This document shows, one piece after another, positions 25,916 through 35,317 of a DNA stretch of 64,000 nucleotides; position 1 is the first letter of the stretch, and every line of letters starts with the position of its first letter. The DNA is from Clostridia bacterium. Its GTDB lineage: Bacteria > Bacillota > Clostridia > Lachnospirales > Lachnospiraceae. Made by a program: the position numbers and the translations under genes. The DNA lies in NCBI GenBank assembly GCA_910575725.1, contig CAJTFE010000021.1, forward strand, positions 16,409 through 80,408. Direction: 5' to 3'. The notes beneath the pieces were generated by a model. It searched no databases, was not told the origin of the DNA, and was given only the letters and a program-made list of their open reading frames with translations.

Positions 25916-27736
25916 TCAATTCACATACCGCAGTATAATATCCCAGATATCCTGCCGTTCAAATCCAAGCTTCCAGGCCGCAATACCGGCCAGATTGTAC
26001 TCCCGGATGAGGGCGGCCTTCAGTTCAATCGACTCCTCTTCTTCCAGCCAGATCTTATAAGTACTCCCCTCTTCCGTGAATTCTGCATAATATTGGCCGC
26101 ATACGTCATTCCAGACCTTTTCTGCGTTATGCTCGGACAGCAGACGGTCTGCGCCGTCCATTCCGTAGGCTTTGCTCGTGACCTTATAAGGAACGAATTC
26201 TTCATTCTCCGATTCCTCTGCCAGCTCCTCTTCCGTCTTGGGGCGCTCCTCCCACAGTCTGGTATAAAAGGGAACCGCATTGATCACCTTTTCCGCCGGA
26301 ACCTCCGACAGGGTATTCTCAATTCCCTTGCGCACCCAGTCGATGCTTGCCACGGATCCGGCCTCCGGGGAGGTGGCATAATGCTCATCGTAGCCCATGA
26401 TAATCACATAGTCGGCCACGATTCCCTGCTCCTTCCGGTTGTAGAACAGGTTGTGATCCGCCGGCACATAATTGTCCACGGAAAGGACGATTCCATTAAG
26501 CCGGCACATAATCGACAGTTCTCGTATAAACTGTATATATGCCTTGGCGGATTCTGCGTTAATAAACTCAAAATCAATATTCAGGCCGTCCAGGTCAAAC
26601 TCAATGGCCTTTGCAATCAGATTGTTCACAAGCCGCTGGCGTGACGAAGTTCTGGAAAGAATCTCATAATCCTTAATGGTATCCTTGTACTCGATATCAT
26701 TTACCAGGGCCCACACCTCGATGCCGTTCTGATGGCAGTAATTCACGTAGGTCTGGCTTGCCAGAGACTGGATGTTCCCCTCATTGTCATTGAGGAAAAA
26801 CCAGGTGGGTGAAATGGTCGTCAGCCCCTTGGTCTTGGCAATGGCTTCCAGAACCGAGTTATTGGCATCTGCATTTGTCACCTGATGCCATGCCATATTA
26901 ATGGTGTAATCCTTCTGAATGCTGGGATACTCCGGATCTGCATAATTGGGCTCCTTTGTCTCCTGCCCCTTCTCTCCCAGATACTTATTGCGGATATAGC
27001 CGACGAACCCATTGCCGGTACGGACTCTGGTCCAGTCCTCCGGAAGCTCCGTCTCCGCCTCTGCATCGGGAGGCAGCACATACAGGATGTCTCCCTTTAC
27101 TGCGTCCGTGAGAATGGGACTCTTGATATTCGGCTCAAATCGCACTCTGGCATCCTTTTTCACCGATACCGTATCAAAGGCGCCGAAGCTTCTCTGAATG
27201 TGCACCCGGTTTATCTCATCCGTCATAACCTCAAATTCCATGGCCGTGTACTTCTGAATGTATTTCAGCGCCACGTATGCCGTGTCTCCGTCCACCTTCA
27301 CCGGCGCATAGCTCTCCGTATACTTTGCCTTGGCTACCGTATAATCATTGCTTCCCACACTCGCCGTAATGACCTCTGTAGGGGTCGTATAGAGAAGCAG
27401 ATTCTCCTTCGCATCCCAGTAAAACCGCTGGTTCAGCTGTTCATAGAGAAAATCCGTGGTCACATAGGCTTCCCCGTCCAGGATCCGGGCCCGGAACTCT
27501 GTCAGATCATCCTCCAGAATAATGGCCGCTTCATCTCCCTGTTCCAGATTAAAATATGCACTCAAATCCATCCGTTCATCGGACGGACTGTATTTTTTCA
27601 CCAGATAATTAATCAGCATCACGATCAAAATAACAACAATCAGAAACACTGCCGCCAGAACAGGCACTAGCTGCCTTCTGTCACCGCTTCTTCTGGCGCT
27701 GGATCTCCTTCTTTTTCTCCTATTTTTTGCTGCCAT
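25916..27736 (-). CDS. Membrane-anchored GH18 (YaaH-like) cell-wall hydrolase
   Basis: 606 residues. A basic cytoplasmic tail is followed by one membrane segment (about 26-47), a copper-amine-oxidase-N-like region with SH3-like segment (VSVKKDARVRFEPN...VGYIRNKYLG), and a C-terminal GH18 barrel. The GH18 signature DLDGLNIDFEFIN carries the DxDxE catalytic acid. It probably binds and trims peptidoglycan or another N-acetylglucosamine polymer at the cell surface; spore-germination relatives exist. AGGAGG precedes the ATG. Confidence 0.85.
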   Translation of the reverse strand: MAAKNRRKRRRSSARRSGDRRQLVPVLAAVFLIVVILIVMLINYLVKKYSPSDERMDLSAYFNLEQGDEAAIILEDDLTEFRARILDGEAYVTTDFLYEQLNQRFYWDAKENLLLYTTPTEVITASVGSNDYTVAKAKYTESYAPVKVDGDTAYVALKYIQKYTAMEFEVMTDEINRVHIQRSFGAFDTVSVKKDARVRFEPNIKSPILTDAVKGDILYVLPPDAEAETELPEDWTRVRTGNGFVGYIRNKYLGEKGQETKEPNYADPEYPSIQKDYTINMAWHQVTNADANNSVLEAIAKTKGLTTISPTWFFLNDNEGNIQSLASQTYVNYCHQNGIEVWALVNDIEYKDTIKDYEILSRTSSRQRLVNNLIAKAIEFDLDGLNIDFEFINAESAKAYIQFIRELSIMCRLNGIVLSVDNYVPADHNLFYNRKEQGIVADYVIIMGYDEHYATSPEAGSVASIDWVRKGIENTLSEVPAEKVINAVPFYTRLWEERPKTEEELAEESENEEFVPYKVTSKAYGMDGADRLLSEHNAEKVWNDVCGQYYAEFTEEGSTYKIWLEEEESIELKAALIREYNLAGIAAWKLGFERQDIWDIILRYVN

Positions 27737-27835
27737 GAAAGAATCCTCCTATTCTTTTATCATAATAGCAGAATTTTTTCGACACGTCATCCCTAATTTT
27801 CGACATTTTATAAATTTTAAGAAAACTCTAAGTTT

Positions 27836-28101
27836 TGAAGCCGCCGTCCTGCGGATCCCTTTTCTGGTCTTGTGTCCGCATCAGAGGGGTCCGGTCCGCA
27901 CACCTGTGATCCGCAGGGCCGCCGCTTTCTCCAAAAGGAGCTCGTGATAGATATTTTGGAGTGACCCCGCTGCTTTTTCATATCTTAAAGGTTACAATCG
28001 TGGAATGCTTCACCGAACTGGTGACAGAATGAAATGCCTGGCTTACACAGATCCTATGTAATATGAATGTGCTCCGCCTCCTTTCCGCAGGCGGTCCTCC
28101 C
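27836..28101 (-). ncRNA. Candidate structured noncoding RNA, unassigned (raiA-like possible)
   Basis: The 541-base gap between the GH18 gene and mecA lacks an ORF and is unusually structured and GC-rich for an intergenic region. Read on the minus strand from about 28101 it starts TGGGAGGACC. A CCGCCT/AGGCGG hairpin and a GGGGTCACTCC segment follow, then a long-range stem CCTGCGGATC with GATCCGCAGG. It ends in AAAACT-TAG-AGTTTT before a T-rich stretch. A TATAAT (28108-28113) is placed to start it. Start and size recall the clostridial raiA RNA from memory only; that assignment is tentative. Confidence 0.5.
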
Positions 28102-28190
28102 ATGTATATTATATTCGGATTTTCTTTAAAAATGCACGTGCAGAAAAAAATTTAGAAATTTTTAATAAAAAAATTGGCATTTTTGGCATA

Positions 28191-28219
28191 TTGACTTCTC
28201 TTTAAATATTGTATATACT
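28191..28219 (+). promoter_or_regulatory. Promoter for mecA
   Basis: TTGACT (28191-28196), a 17-bp spacer and TATACT (28214-28219). Strong sigma-A match. The predicted start is about 50 bases before the mecA ATG. Confidence 0.75.
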
Positions 28220-28277
28220 TTCAAAAATGTATATAATAGTTGTAAGTAACGCGATTTCAAATTTGGATGTGGTGATT

Positions 28278-29018
28278 ATGAGAATAGAAAAGTTGAATGA
28301 CAACCAGATACGCTGCACGCTTACCCGTGACGATCTGGCTATGCGCCAGATCAAGCTCAGTGAGCTGGCCTACGGCACCGAGAAGGCCAAAGAGCTCTTT
28401 CGGGATATGATGCAGCAGGCTTCTGTTGATTTTGGATTTGAAGCAGATAACATCCCTTTGATGATTGAGGCCATTCCTCTTCCCAATGAGTGCATTGTCC
28501 TAATCATCACCAAGGTAGAGGATCCCGAGGAACTGGATACCCGTTTCTCCAAGTTTGCTCCCGGAAGCGACAGCCGTTTTGAAGACGTCTCAGATCTGGG
28601 CAGCGTGCTTCCTGAGGGAGCGGATAATGTCCTGGATATGTTCCGCAAGCTGATTGAACGCCATCTGAAAGAAGGCACACAGGAGGAGCAGGAAGAAAAA
28701 GCCCTGGCTCTGGCCCAGGAGCTGGATTTGGCCCGTCTGTACTTTTTCTCCAGCCTTGACACAGTCATTTCCGCCGCCCATGTGCTTCAGAACTGCTACA
28801 ATGGCTGCAACAGCCTGTTTCGCTTAAGGAAGAACGGCGGCTACTGCCTGGTAGCCAGAAAGAGCAGCCATACGCCGGAAGAGTTTAACAAGGTTTCCAA
28901 CATTCTCTCCGAGTACGGCACAGGCGAAAAGTATGCGTCCGCCAGCGAAGCCTACTTAGAAGAGCATGAGGAGCTGCTGATCCGGGATGAAGCTCTGCAG
29001 AGATTATCCCTTTTATAA
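28278..29018 (+). CDS. mecA: MecA-type adaptor protein
   Basis: About 246 residues. The N-terminal MRIEKLNDNQIRCTLTRDDL is characteristic of MecA, with an acidic linker (SDLGSVLPEGADNVLDM...) and a C-terminal ClpC-binding domain (LYFFSSLDTVISAAHVL...). MecA hands substrates such as ComK to the ClpCP protease in Bacillus; the clostridial substrate is unknown. The start is the ATG at 28278. Frame to 28209 exists but overlaps the promoter. Confidence 0.88.
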   Translation: MRIEKLNDNQIRCTLTRDDLAMRQIKLSELAYGTEKAKELFRDMMQQASVDFGFEADNIPLMIEAIPLPNECIVLIITKVEDPEELDTRFSKFAPGSDSRFEDVSDLGSVLPEGADNVLDMFRKLIERHLKEGTQEEQEEKALALAQELDLARLYFFSSLDTVISAAHVLQNCYNGCNSLFRLRKNGGYCLVARKSSHTPEEFNKVSNILSEYGTGEKYASASEAYLEEHEELLIRDEALQRLSLL

Positions 29019-29048
29019 AAGCTGCCGCAAAAAAATATAATAAAAATA

Positions 29049-29086
29049 GAGCCGGGATGCTCTCTTGGGAGAATTCACCCCGGCTC
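29049..29086 (+). terminator. Terminator after mecA
   Basis: GAGCCGGG / CCCGGCTC stem followed by ACTTTATC. Confidence 0.6.
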
Positions 29087-29140
29087 ACTTTATCAGAAGC
29101 CTTTTTTGTTCCTATACGCTCTGCGAGCGGCAGGGCTGTC

Positions 29141-29344
29141 TTATTCTGCTTCCAGAAATGCATTCAGACGTGCCGTCAGCACATCCGGATCCATCCCGTG
29201 AACCATCGCAGCCTCCTCCAGTGATTCAAACTGGTGTGAGGGACAGCCTACGCAGTGCATCCCTTCTCTCATCAGAATTCCCGCCATATTCTCATCCACT
29301 TGAAGGATCTGACCCATCAGCATGTCCTTGGTTATCTTTGCCAT
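29141..29344 (-). CDS. DUF1858 domain protein
   Basis: 67 residues. The DUF1858 fold is visible, with DMLMGQILQVDENMAGILMREGMHCVGCPSHQFESLEEAA. The CxxC pair in CVGCP is the expected redox or metal site. The domain occurs alone and in ScdA-like and hybrid-cluster-associated proteins. AAGGAGG lies nine bases before the ATG at 29344; longer frames upstream have no such site. The exact role is unknown. Confidence 0.85.
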   Translation of the reverse strand: MAKITKDMLMGQILQVDENMAGILMREGMHCVGCPSHQFESLEEAAMVHGMDPDVLTARLNAFLEAE

Positions 29345-29603
29345 TTGAAGCTTCCTCCTTTTATCTGTACTTTTTATTATCTGCATCATTGCAGAATTTA
29401 TTATAATGTAATTCCTACTATTTTGCAAGGAATTTTGTAAAGCTGCGAAACAGGTTACCGGCCGCTCCGTACCCAGCAACACCAATCTGTAACTTTATTT
29501 ATCTTTTATAATTTTTCCACTTGTATAATCTTGTACTTTATATTAAAATACACGTAAGGTCCCCAAAGGATCGGAACGAGAGAATATAAGGAGGAGCGGT
29601 ATA

Positions 29604-29774
29604 ATGGCATATGTAATCAATGACGACTGCGCAAACTGCGGTTCCTGCGCTGCTGTATGTCCTGCAGAGGCTATCAGCGAGGGCGATGGCAAGTATGTAA
29701 TCGATGCTGATGCATGTCTGGATTGCGGAACCTGCGAGGCAGAATGTCCCACCGGCGCTATCAGTGCAGAATAG
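29604..29774 (+). CDS. 2[4Fe-4S] ferredoxin
   Basis: 56 residues, MAYVINDDCANCGSC... . Two CxxCxxCxxxCP clusters (CANCGSCAAVCP and CLDCGTCEAECP) each bind a [4Fe-4S] centre, the classical clostridial ferredoxin. It carries low-potential electrons between enzymes such as PFOR and hydrogenase. AAGGAGG lies eight to nine bases upstream. Monocistronic, with its own strong terminator. Confidence 0.95.
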   Translation: MAYVINDDCANCGSCAAVCPAEAISEGDGKYVIDADACLDCGTCEAECPTGAISAE

Positions 29775-29814
29775 TCCGGTTTTCAACACGATCTATAAGA
29801 ACCGGATCCAAAAA

Positions 29815-29855
29815 GGAAACAGCAGTGAGAAGCTCACCGCTGTTTCCTTTTTTTC
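29815..29855. terminator. Terminator after the ferredoxin gene
   Basis: GGAAACAGC.GTGA / TCAC.GCTGTTTCC stem followed by seven T. T-rich on the minus strand too, so it can also end the convergent SGNH gene, whose 3' end it overlaps. Confidence 0.85.
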
Positions 29856-31264
29856 CTTACCCCGCAGAATACGGCCGCTGCTGCGGAAAAGAGGAACAGG
29901 ACAGGCAGGATTATTTTTTTATAATCCCTCCCGGGAACTGCGAAGGCTGCCTCAGGCGCCTCCGCTCCCTGCCGGATAACCGCCACGCGCTGCGTAACCT
30001 CAATCTGCCCCTGCACAAGCTCATACATATTCTTCCGATACTCCTCATCCTTCTCCCGCCATACCTTATAAGCATCCAGAAGCTCCTCTTTTGTCACTCT
30101 GCCGGAACCGCAGTCTGTAAAATCCTGCACCTTTTTTCGGTAAGCAAGCTCTTCCACTCTTCTTCCCCGGTTCATCTGCTCTACGGCTCTGGCGAAGCGC
30201 TGGGAAGGATTCTCGCTGACATTGGCAATGTTAACGCCCTCGGCAAATTCAGCGCCGGTGTAGCTTCCAACCTGTTCCCCGTTTATATAAATATCATAAA
30301 CCGCTTCTGCTTCCAGATCCTGCACCTGTATGATTTCCCGGTTCAGCTTATCAAGAATATGAAGGCTTTCATCCGCCTGGCGATATTCATGGGAGATCCC
30401 CATGGGCAGCCGATCCGCCCGGTAATCATAGTACAGATACCCCTCTTTACAGTGCAGATTCGACACCTTAGCATTCTCCGATTCTATCCGGCCCTCCAAA
30501 ATCTTGACATAGGACACGTCCTCAAGGGCTCCCTGCTGCTCCAGAAAAAGGTAAGCCAGATATATCTGCCCGTTTGTATCCGGGTGCAGATAGTCCTCAC
30601 ATAAAAGGTTCCTTTCCGGATCCGCTCCGGAAAATGTTCCTGCCAGTTCTGTCAGCGGTTCCTGGAATTCTATCAAGGGAAGCCCCTTTTCCTGCGCAAA
30701 CCCTCTGGCCGCCTCGGACATTAACCGAAATCCTTCCCTTGTCCGCAGCAAGGCAGGATCCGACTCTGTTCCCGTCCCGGAATTTACCCGGCTGGGAACA
30801 GGAAGGGATGCGATATAAACACCCTCTTTTTCAATTCCGTCCTCCTCCAGCAGGTTCACAAAAGCACCGAGATTTTCTTCGAAGTCCTCTATATTCTCCT
30901 TCCGCTCTCCTTCGCTCCCCTCATAAACTCCCGTTTCTTCATAGAGATATTTTTTTAAATCATTAATCCCATATTCCAGAACAGCCTTTTGAAGGCCTGA
31001 CGACGCCGGATCCTCCTGGTACAGCTCTAATCCGTCAGACAGCTTAGCTCCCCCTACTCCCAGATTCCGAAACTCCATCTCCTCTTTCGGCAGATGCGTC
31101 ACATAATAATTATACAGCACATGGGTATAATTGATCTCCGAATACTCCGCATGCGTAATACTGTCACCAAAAAAGCCGACTACATCCCCCTTTTGAAAAG
31201 TCTCTCTGCGAATCCCCCCGGTCAGCATTCCCGCTGCCAGAAGACATAAAAGAAAACGCCTCAA
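29834..31264 (-). CDS. Surface-anchored SGNH/GDSL-type hydrolase
   Basis: 476 residues. A short signal or anchor segment is at the N-terminus (residues 3-18) and a C-terminal membrane segment with a basic KKRKQR tail is at the end. The SGNH blocks are visible: GDSIT (Ser), GVGG (Gly), YGINDL (Asn) and DYLHPDTNG (Asp/His). It probably removes acyl groups from a cell-envelope glycan or lipid. It lies between the ferredoxin gene and a divergent GT-C glycosyltransferase, which suggests joint work on an envelope polymer (inference). Confidence 0.82.
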   Translation of the reverse strand: MRRFLLCLLAAGMLTGGIRRETFQKGDVVGFFGDSITHAEYSEINYTHVLYNYYVTHLPKEEMEFRNLGVGGAKLSDGLELYQEDPASSGLQKAVLEYGINDLKKYLYEETGVYEGSEGERKENIEDFEENLGAFVNLLEEDGIEKEGVYIASLPVPSRVNSGTGTESDPALLRTREGFRLMSEAARGFAQEKGLPLIEFQEPLTELAGTFSGADPERNLLCEDYLHPDTNGQIYLAYLFLEQQGALEDVSYVKILEGRIESENAKVSNLHCKEGYLYYDYRADRLPMGISHEYRQADESLHILDKLNREIIQVQDLEAEAVYDIYINGEQVGSYTGAEFAEGVNIANVSENPSQRFARAVEQMNRGRRVEELAYRKKVQDFTDCGSGRVTKEELLDAYKVWREKDEEYRKNMYELVQGQIEVTQRVAVIRQGAEAPEAAFAVPGRDYKKIILPVLFLFSAAAAVFCGVRKKRKQR

Positions 31265-31417
31265 TGCTTATGCACCCCTCATCTCTCTGACTCTTACTTT
31301 TTTCTACTTTACCCTTTTATCTGCTCTATTATACTCAGCCGCCGCCTTTACTTCAAGCGTCAATTTTGATATAATTCCTATATTATTAAAAAAATTTACG
31401 GGAAAGGGCCGTCCTCT

Positions 31418-33121
31418 ATGAAAAACCTCAAACCCATTGACTATATATTTACCGGATGTCTATTTCTGATCGGCTTTATTTTTATCTGGAGGGCTTTTTA
31501 CGGTGTCAATTACAATGATGAAATGTATTATGCCGACAGTCTCTACCGCCTCTTTCAAGGCGATGTTTATCTGGTTCACGACTGGCAGCTCCATCTGATG
31601 TCCTGTATTCCCGTCTATCCTTTTTATGCCCTCTTCCGGCTCATAACCGGTTCCAACGACGGCGTTATTCTGTTTTTGCGGATACTTTATGTGATATTCC
31701 AGCTGGCCGTAGCTCTTGTATGCTTTCTGCGGCTCCGTCATTTAAAATGGGGCGGCCTCCTTGTCAGCCTCCTCTATCTTTTATTTACACCCTTCAACAT
31801 TGCAGCTCTGTCCTACAATACCATGGGGCTCGGCTTTGCCATGCTGACCTTCGCAATCCTGTCGGGTCCTAAAAAGCACCCTGCCGGAGATTATATTTTC
31901 TGCGGCATCTGCTTTGCCCTCTGCGTTTTATCCAATCCCTTTGCCATTATCCTCTACTTCCTGTACGCAGCCGTCTGTGCCGGGCAGTTTATCCTGCATA
32001 AGCACAAAAACCCCCGAAGCACAGAAGCTTTCTCCCTTTTTTCTCTTCTGTGGATTACTGCAGGCGCTTTTTTCATATTTATTATCTTCTGCATCATGCT
32101 GCTGAGGCGTGCCTCCCTGGGGGAACTGTCCCAGACATTTCTTTACAATTTCCGGATGCCCGGATATGAACAAAATCCGTCACAGTGGATGCATAAGCTT
32201 TCCTCTTATTTCCGAAGAGTTTATAAGACCATTCCCTATCTGGTATGGTCTGCCGGCGCTGCCTGTGTAATCTTACCCTTTGACAAAAGACGCTTCTCTC
32301 ATGCCCTCTGGTATCTTCTTCCCTCCGCAGCGGCGGTTGTTTACTACCTCTGCTTCTATGGATTGCTGCAAAATCATGTTCCGACCAATTTTTGCGCTAT
32401 GCCCCTGGCATTCCTGGGTTTTTTGTGCTTCTGGCTGCTTCCGGAAAAGGATTTCCAATATTTATTTCTCTGGTTTATACCCGGCGTGCTGTATTCTCTG
32501 TGCTCTCATTTTGCCTCTGACACGGGAATTCTTTGCATTACCTCTTCCTATATCCTCTGCAGCTCCATCGGCGCATTGTTCCTGTACCAGCTTTTCCAGG
32601 CATTTGTCAGAGAATCCGCCAAATCCATAACCGGAAAAGCCGCCTCTGTGTGTATTCTGGCGGCACTGGCCGTCCACATCACCGTCAGCGGCTGCTTAAG
32701 AATCACCTTCTTTTACAACGAAGAACCCCTGCCAAATCTCACCGCCCAGGTCCACACCGGGCCCGCCAAAGGACTTTTCACTTCCCCCGGCATGGCGGCA
32801 TTCCACGAGGAACGGGTCAGCGGCCTAAAGTCCCTGCCCATTACCGAAAACGACACACTCCTCGTTATGGCCATGGAACCCTGGGCTTACCTTTGTACAG
32901 AAGCCTCCTGCGCCAGCTATACCTGCTGGGGAATGGCAGAAGAACCCATTTACAGACTCTATCTGAGCATATTCCCGGAAAAGTATCCCACTGTAATCTA
33001 CTGCACAGATCTGGAAAAAGCACTTGAGGAAGAGCCGCTGCTCATGCAGGAATTCCTAACCCAGGAATACGAAGTAATCACATTAGAATCCGCCGCTGCA
33101 CTTCTAAAAAAGAAAATCTAA
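31418..33121 (+). CDS. GT-C-type membrane glycosyltransferase-like protein, paralog B
   Basis: 567 residues, with about a dozen membrane segments and a C-terminal soluble region. NYNDEMYY and HDW in the first outer loop match the acidic motif of paralog A (9557-11311). Further shared features are the ALSYNTMGLGFAMLTF/NCIEFGALTILLA region and a C-terminal MAMEPWAYLCTEASCASYTCW that parallels VGVAPWIYLYAEAGCGSYSTW. The duplicate probably arose by gene duplication. Role as in paralog A; the substrate is unknown. Confidence 0.75.
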   Translation: MKNLKPIDYIFTGCLFLIGFIFIWRAFYGVNYNDEMYYADSLYRLFQGDVYLVHDWQLHLMSCIPVYPFYALFRLITGSNDGVILFLRILYVIFQLAVALVCFLRLRHLKWGGLLVSLLYLLFTPFNIAALSYNTMGLGFAMLTFAILSGPKKHPAGDYIFCGICFALCVLSNPFAIILYFLYAAVCAGQFILHKHKNPRSTEAFSLFSLLWITAGAFFIFIIFCIMLLRRASLGELSQTFLYNFRMPGYEQNPSQWMHKLSSYFRRVYKTIPYLVWSAGAACVILPFDKRRFSHALWYLLPSAAAVVYYLCFYGLLQNHVPTNFCAMPLAFLGFLCFWLLPEKDFQYLFLWFIPGVLYSLCSHFASDTGILCITSSYILCSSIGALFLYQLFQAFVRESAKSITGKAASVCILAALAVHITVSGCLRITFFYNEEPLPNLTAQVHTGPAKGLFTSPGMAAFHEERVSGLKSLPITENDTLLVMAMEPWAYLCTEASCASYTCWGMAEEPIYRLYLSIFPEKYPTVIYCTDLEKALEEEPLLMQEFLTQEYEVITLESAAALLKKKI

Positions 33122-33132
33122 GCCAAAAGGAA

Positions 33133-33155
33133 GGACAGGCCTACACAGCCTGTCC
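33133..33155. terminator. Terminator shared by GT-C and merR-type genes
   Basis: GGACAGGC / GCCTGTCC stem with a seven-base loop and CTTTTTC tail. The stop codon of the merR-type gene lies in the loop. Confidence 0.8.
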
Positions 33156-33737
33156 CTTTTTCACCCCAAAAAAGCCCCACCTCTTCTTCTCTTCCTTCTT
33201 AAGGCCCGCCCGTTCCTTCCTGGCCTTCTGGGAGCTGCGGATGGCCTCATCCAGCCGTTTAAAACGCTCGTCCTCACGCTCCTCCTTCATCCGCAGAAGA
33301 TAATCCATCTCCTTGATCACATGCCCGCTCACCTGCGTGCTGATCTCCCTGCCCATACGCTCCGTATGGTCCTCCAGCGCCTCAGAAATAAGCCGGCTCA
33401 TAATACACTGAAACTGCTGCATCTTCTCCTCCCGGGCGGCAGCCTGCCCCTCCTCCGCAGCCGGAAGCTTGTCCACACGAGCCAGCAGATGTGTAATCTC
33501 CGTCTCCCCCTGCTCCAGATCCGGAATCAGCATCTTAATCGCCTTCAGCTGCACCCCCTGCTCCTTCAGCTCCCGAATCCGCTGAAACAGCCTCACATTC
33601 TCTTCCGTATAATAGCGGTGCCCCATCTCATTACGGCCAATCGGAAGCTCCAGCTCCTCCTCCCAGTAGCGGAGCACATGAGCCTCCACATCCACCAGCC
33701 TAGCCGCGTCAGAAATCATATACCGCACTTCGCCCAT
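33141..33737 (-). CDS. MerR-family transcriptional regulator
   Basis: About 198 residues. The N-terminal MerR winged helix is clear (YMISDAARLVDVEAHVLRYWEEELELPIGRNEMGHRYYTEEN). A long charged coiled coil and a basic tail follow, lacking the Cys residues of metal-sensing MerR proteins. The start is the ATG at 33737 with GGAGG seven bases upstream; longer frames are spurious. Targets unknown. It lies near dnaB but is separated from it by a half-MITE. Confidence 0.85.
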   Translation of the reverse strand: MGEVRYMISDAARLVDVEAHVLRYWEEELELPIGRNEMGHRYYTEENVRLFQRIRELKEQGVQLKAIKMLIPDLEQGETEITHLLARVDKLPAAEEGQAAAREEKMQQFQCIMSRLISEALEDHTERMGREISTQVSGHVIKEMDYLLRMKEEREDERFKRLDEAIRSSQKARKERAGLKKEEKKRWGFFGVKKGQAV

Positions 33738-33858
33738 ACCTATCCCTCCGATTTTATGTAAATTTTTTCCATATTCTACATTATAACACCCTTCCCCAAA
33801 AATGCAAGAAAAATTTACAAAAACTGTAAATCCGAAGATCTCAAAAAACCTCAAAAGG

Positions 33859-33937
33859 GCAATGTACGCACAGAGCAGACAGACTGTACGCGAACCGTCC
33901 GAACACAGGATATGGAAAAGGCTGCTGTCTTATTTTG
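33859..33937. repeat. Half copy of the MITE-like element
   Basis: 79 bases closely matching the right half of the 5653-5833 element, from GCAATGT.CG.ACAGAGCAG through GTCCGAACACAGGATAT to GCTGCTGTCTTATTTT. The left arm is missing. Located between the merR-type gene start and the dnaB 3' end. The rest of this gap shows nothing else. Confidence 0.75.
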
Positions 33938-33972
33938 TGAAAGCTTCAACACCTATCGTTCTGCCATCCTCC

Positions 33973-35316
33973 TCACATAACCGGCCTGGGATTATAATTC
34001 TTAAAAGCAGTATACTCCGGCATCCACAAAAGATTAATCGTCCCAATAGGCCCATTCCTCTGCTTCGCCACAATCACCTCCGCCAGATTCTTCATCTCCG
34101 AATCCTTATTATAGTAATTATCCCGATACAAAAACATCACCATATCCGCATCCTGCTCAATAGCCCCCGAATCCCTGAGATCCGAAAGAATCGGCCTGTG
34201 ATCCGGCCTCTGCTCCACCGCGCGGCTCAGCTGGGACAAAGCCACAACCGGCACATTCAGCTCCCTTGCCAGGCTCTTAAGCCCCCGGGAAATATCAGAT
34301 ATCTCCTGCTGCCTTGATTCCGAAGAACGGCCCCCTCCTGTCATCAGCTGCAGGTAATCAATCATCACCATCCCAAGCCCATGCTCCAGCTTGTACTTCC
34401 TGCACTTGCTCCGCAGCTCAGCCAGCGTAATTCCCGGTGTGTCGTCAATAATCAAATTGGAGCGCGCCACACCTTCTGCGCCCTCCACCAGACGTTCCCA
34501 GTCATTATCCGTCAGATTCCCGTTCCGCAGCTTCTGGGCATCCACACCAGATTCCATAGACAAGAGACGGTTCACCAGCTGCTCCTTGGACATCTCCAGG
34601 CTGAAAATCGCAACCGTCACATCATTGCGGAAAGCCATATACTGCGCAATATTCAGCACAAAAGCCGTCTTTCCCATGGAAGGACGGGCGGCAATCAGAA
34701 TCAGATCCGAGGGCTGGAAGCCTGAAGTCTGATAATCCAGATCCTTAAAGCCCGTGGCAACTCCCGTTACATTTCCCTTCGTCCGGGAGGCCGTCTCAAT
34801 CTTCTGAATGGCATTCAGCACCACCTGCTTAATCGGCACAAACTCTCCGGCATTCCGTCTCTGAACCAGATCGAACACCTTCTTCTCTGTCTGCTCCAGA
34901 ACCTCATCCAGAGACTCCACGCCTCCGTAGCAGAGGTTGTTAATCTCCTCATTGACCCGGATAAGCTTCCGAAGGACAGACTTCTCCGCCACAATGCCGG
35001 CATACTTTTTGATATTGGCAGACACAAAATCAGAGTCCAGAATATTGCGCATGAACTCCATGCTGCTGATCTCTTCCGGAACCTCCTTGGCCCGGAGACG
35101 GTTCTGCAGCGTCACCAGATCCACCGGCTCATTCTGATTAAACAGCTCCACCATGGCCTCAAAGACAACGCCGTACTGCCTCTGGTAAAAATCCTCCCCT
35201 ATAATCATCTCAGAGGCAGCCAGAATCGCTTCCCGATCCATGATCATGGAACCGATCACCGCCTGCTCCGCCTCCTGGCTGTGGGGCATCGTTCGTTTGA
35301 TAATCGCTTCTTCCAT
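33973..35316 (-). CDS. dnaB: Replicative DNA helicase
   Basis: 447 residues. The N-terminal DnaB domain begins PHSQEAEQAVIGSMIMDREA. The RecA-like core has Walker A ARPSMGKTAFVLN, Walker B MVMIDYLQLM, and the DADMVMFLYRD and AKQRNGPIGT motifs. The hexameric helicase unwinds DNA at the replication fork and is loaded by DnaC/DnaI-type proteins such as the one at 3330-4301. It follows rplI by one base. In Bacillus the same gene is named dnaC. Confidence 0.97.
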   Translation of the reverse strand: MEEAIIKRTMPHSQEAEQAVIGSMIMDREAILAASEMIIGEDFYQRQYGVVFEAMVELFNQNEPVDLVTLQNRLRAKEVPEEISSMEFMRNILDSDFVSANIKKYAGIVAEKSVLRKLIRVNEEINNLCYGGVESLDEVLEQTEKKVFDLVQRRNAGEFVPIKQVVLNAIQKIETASRTKGNVTGVATGFKDLDYQTSGFQPSDLILIAARPSMGKTAFVLNIAQYMAFRNDVTVAIFSLEMSKEQLVNRLLSMESGVDAQKLRNGNLTDNDWERLVEGAEGVARSNLIIDDTPGITLAELRSKCRKYKLEHGLGMVMIDYLQLMTGGGRSSESRQQEISDISRGLKSLARELNVPVVALSQLSRAVEQRPDHRPILSDLRDSGAIEQDADMVMFLYRDNYYNKDSEMKNLAEVIVAKQRNGPIGTINLLWMPEYTAFKNYNPRPVM

Positions 35317-35317
35317 C

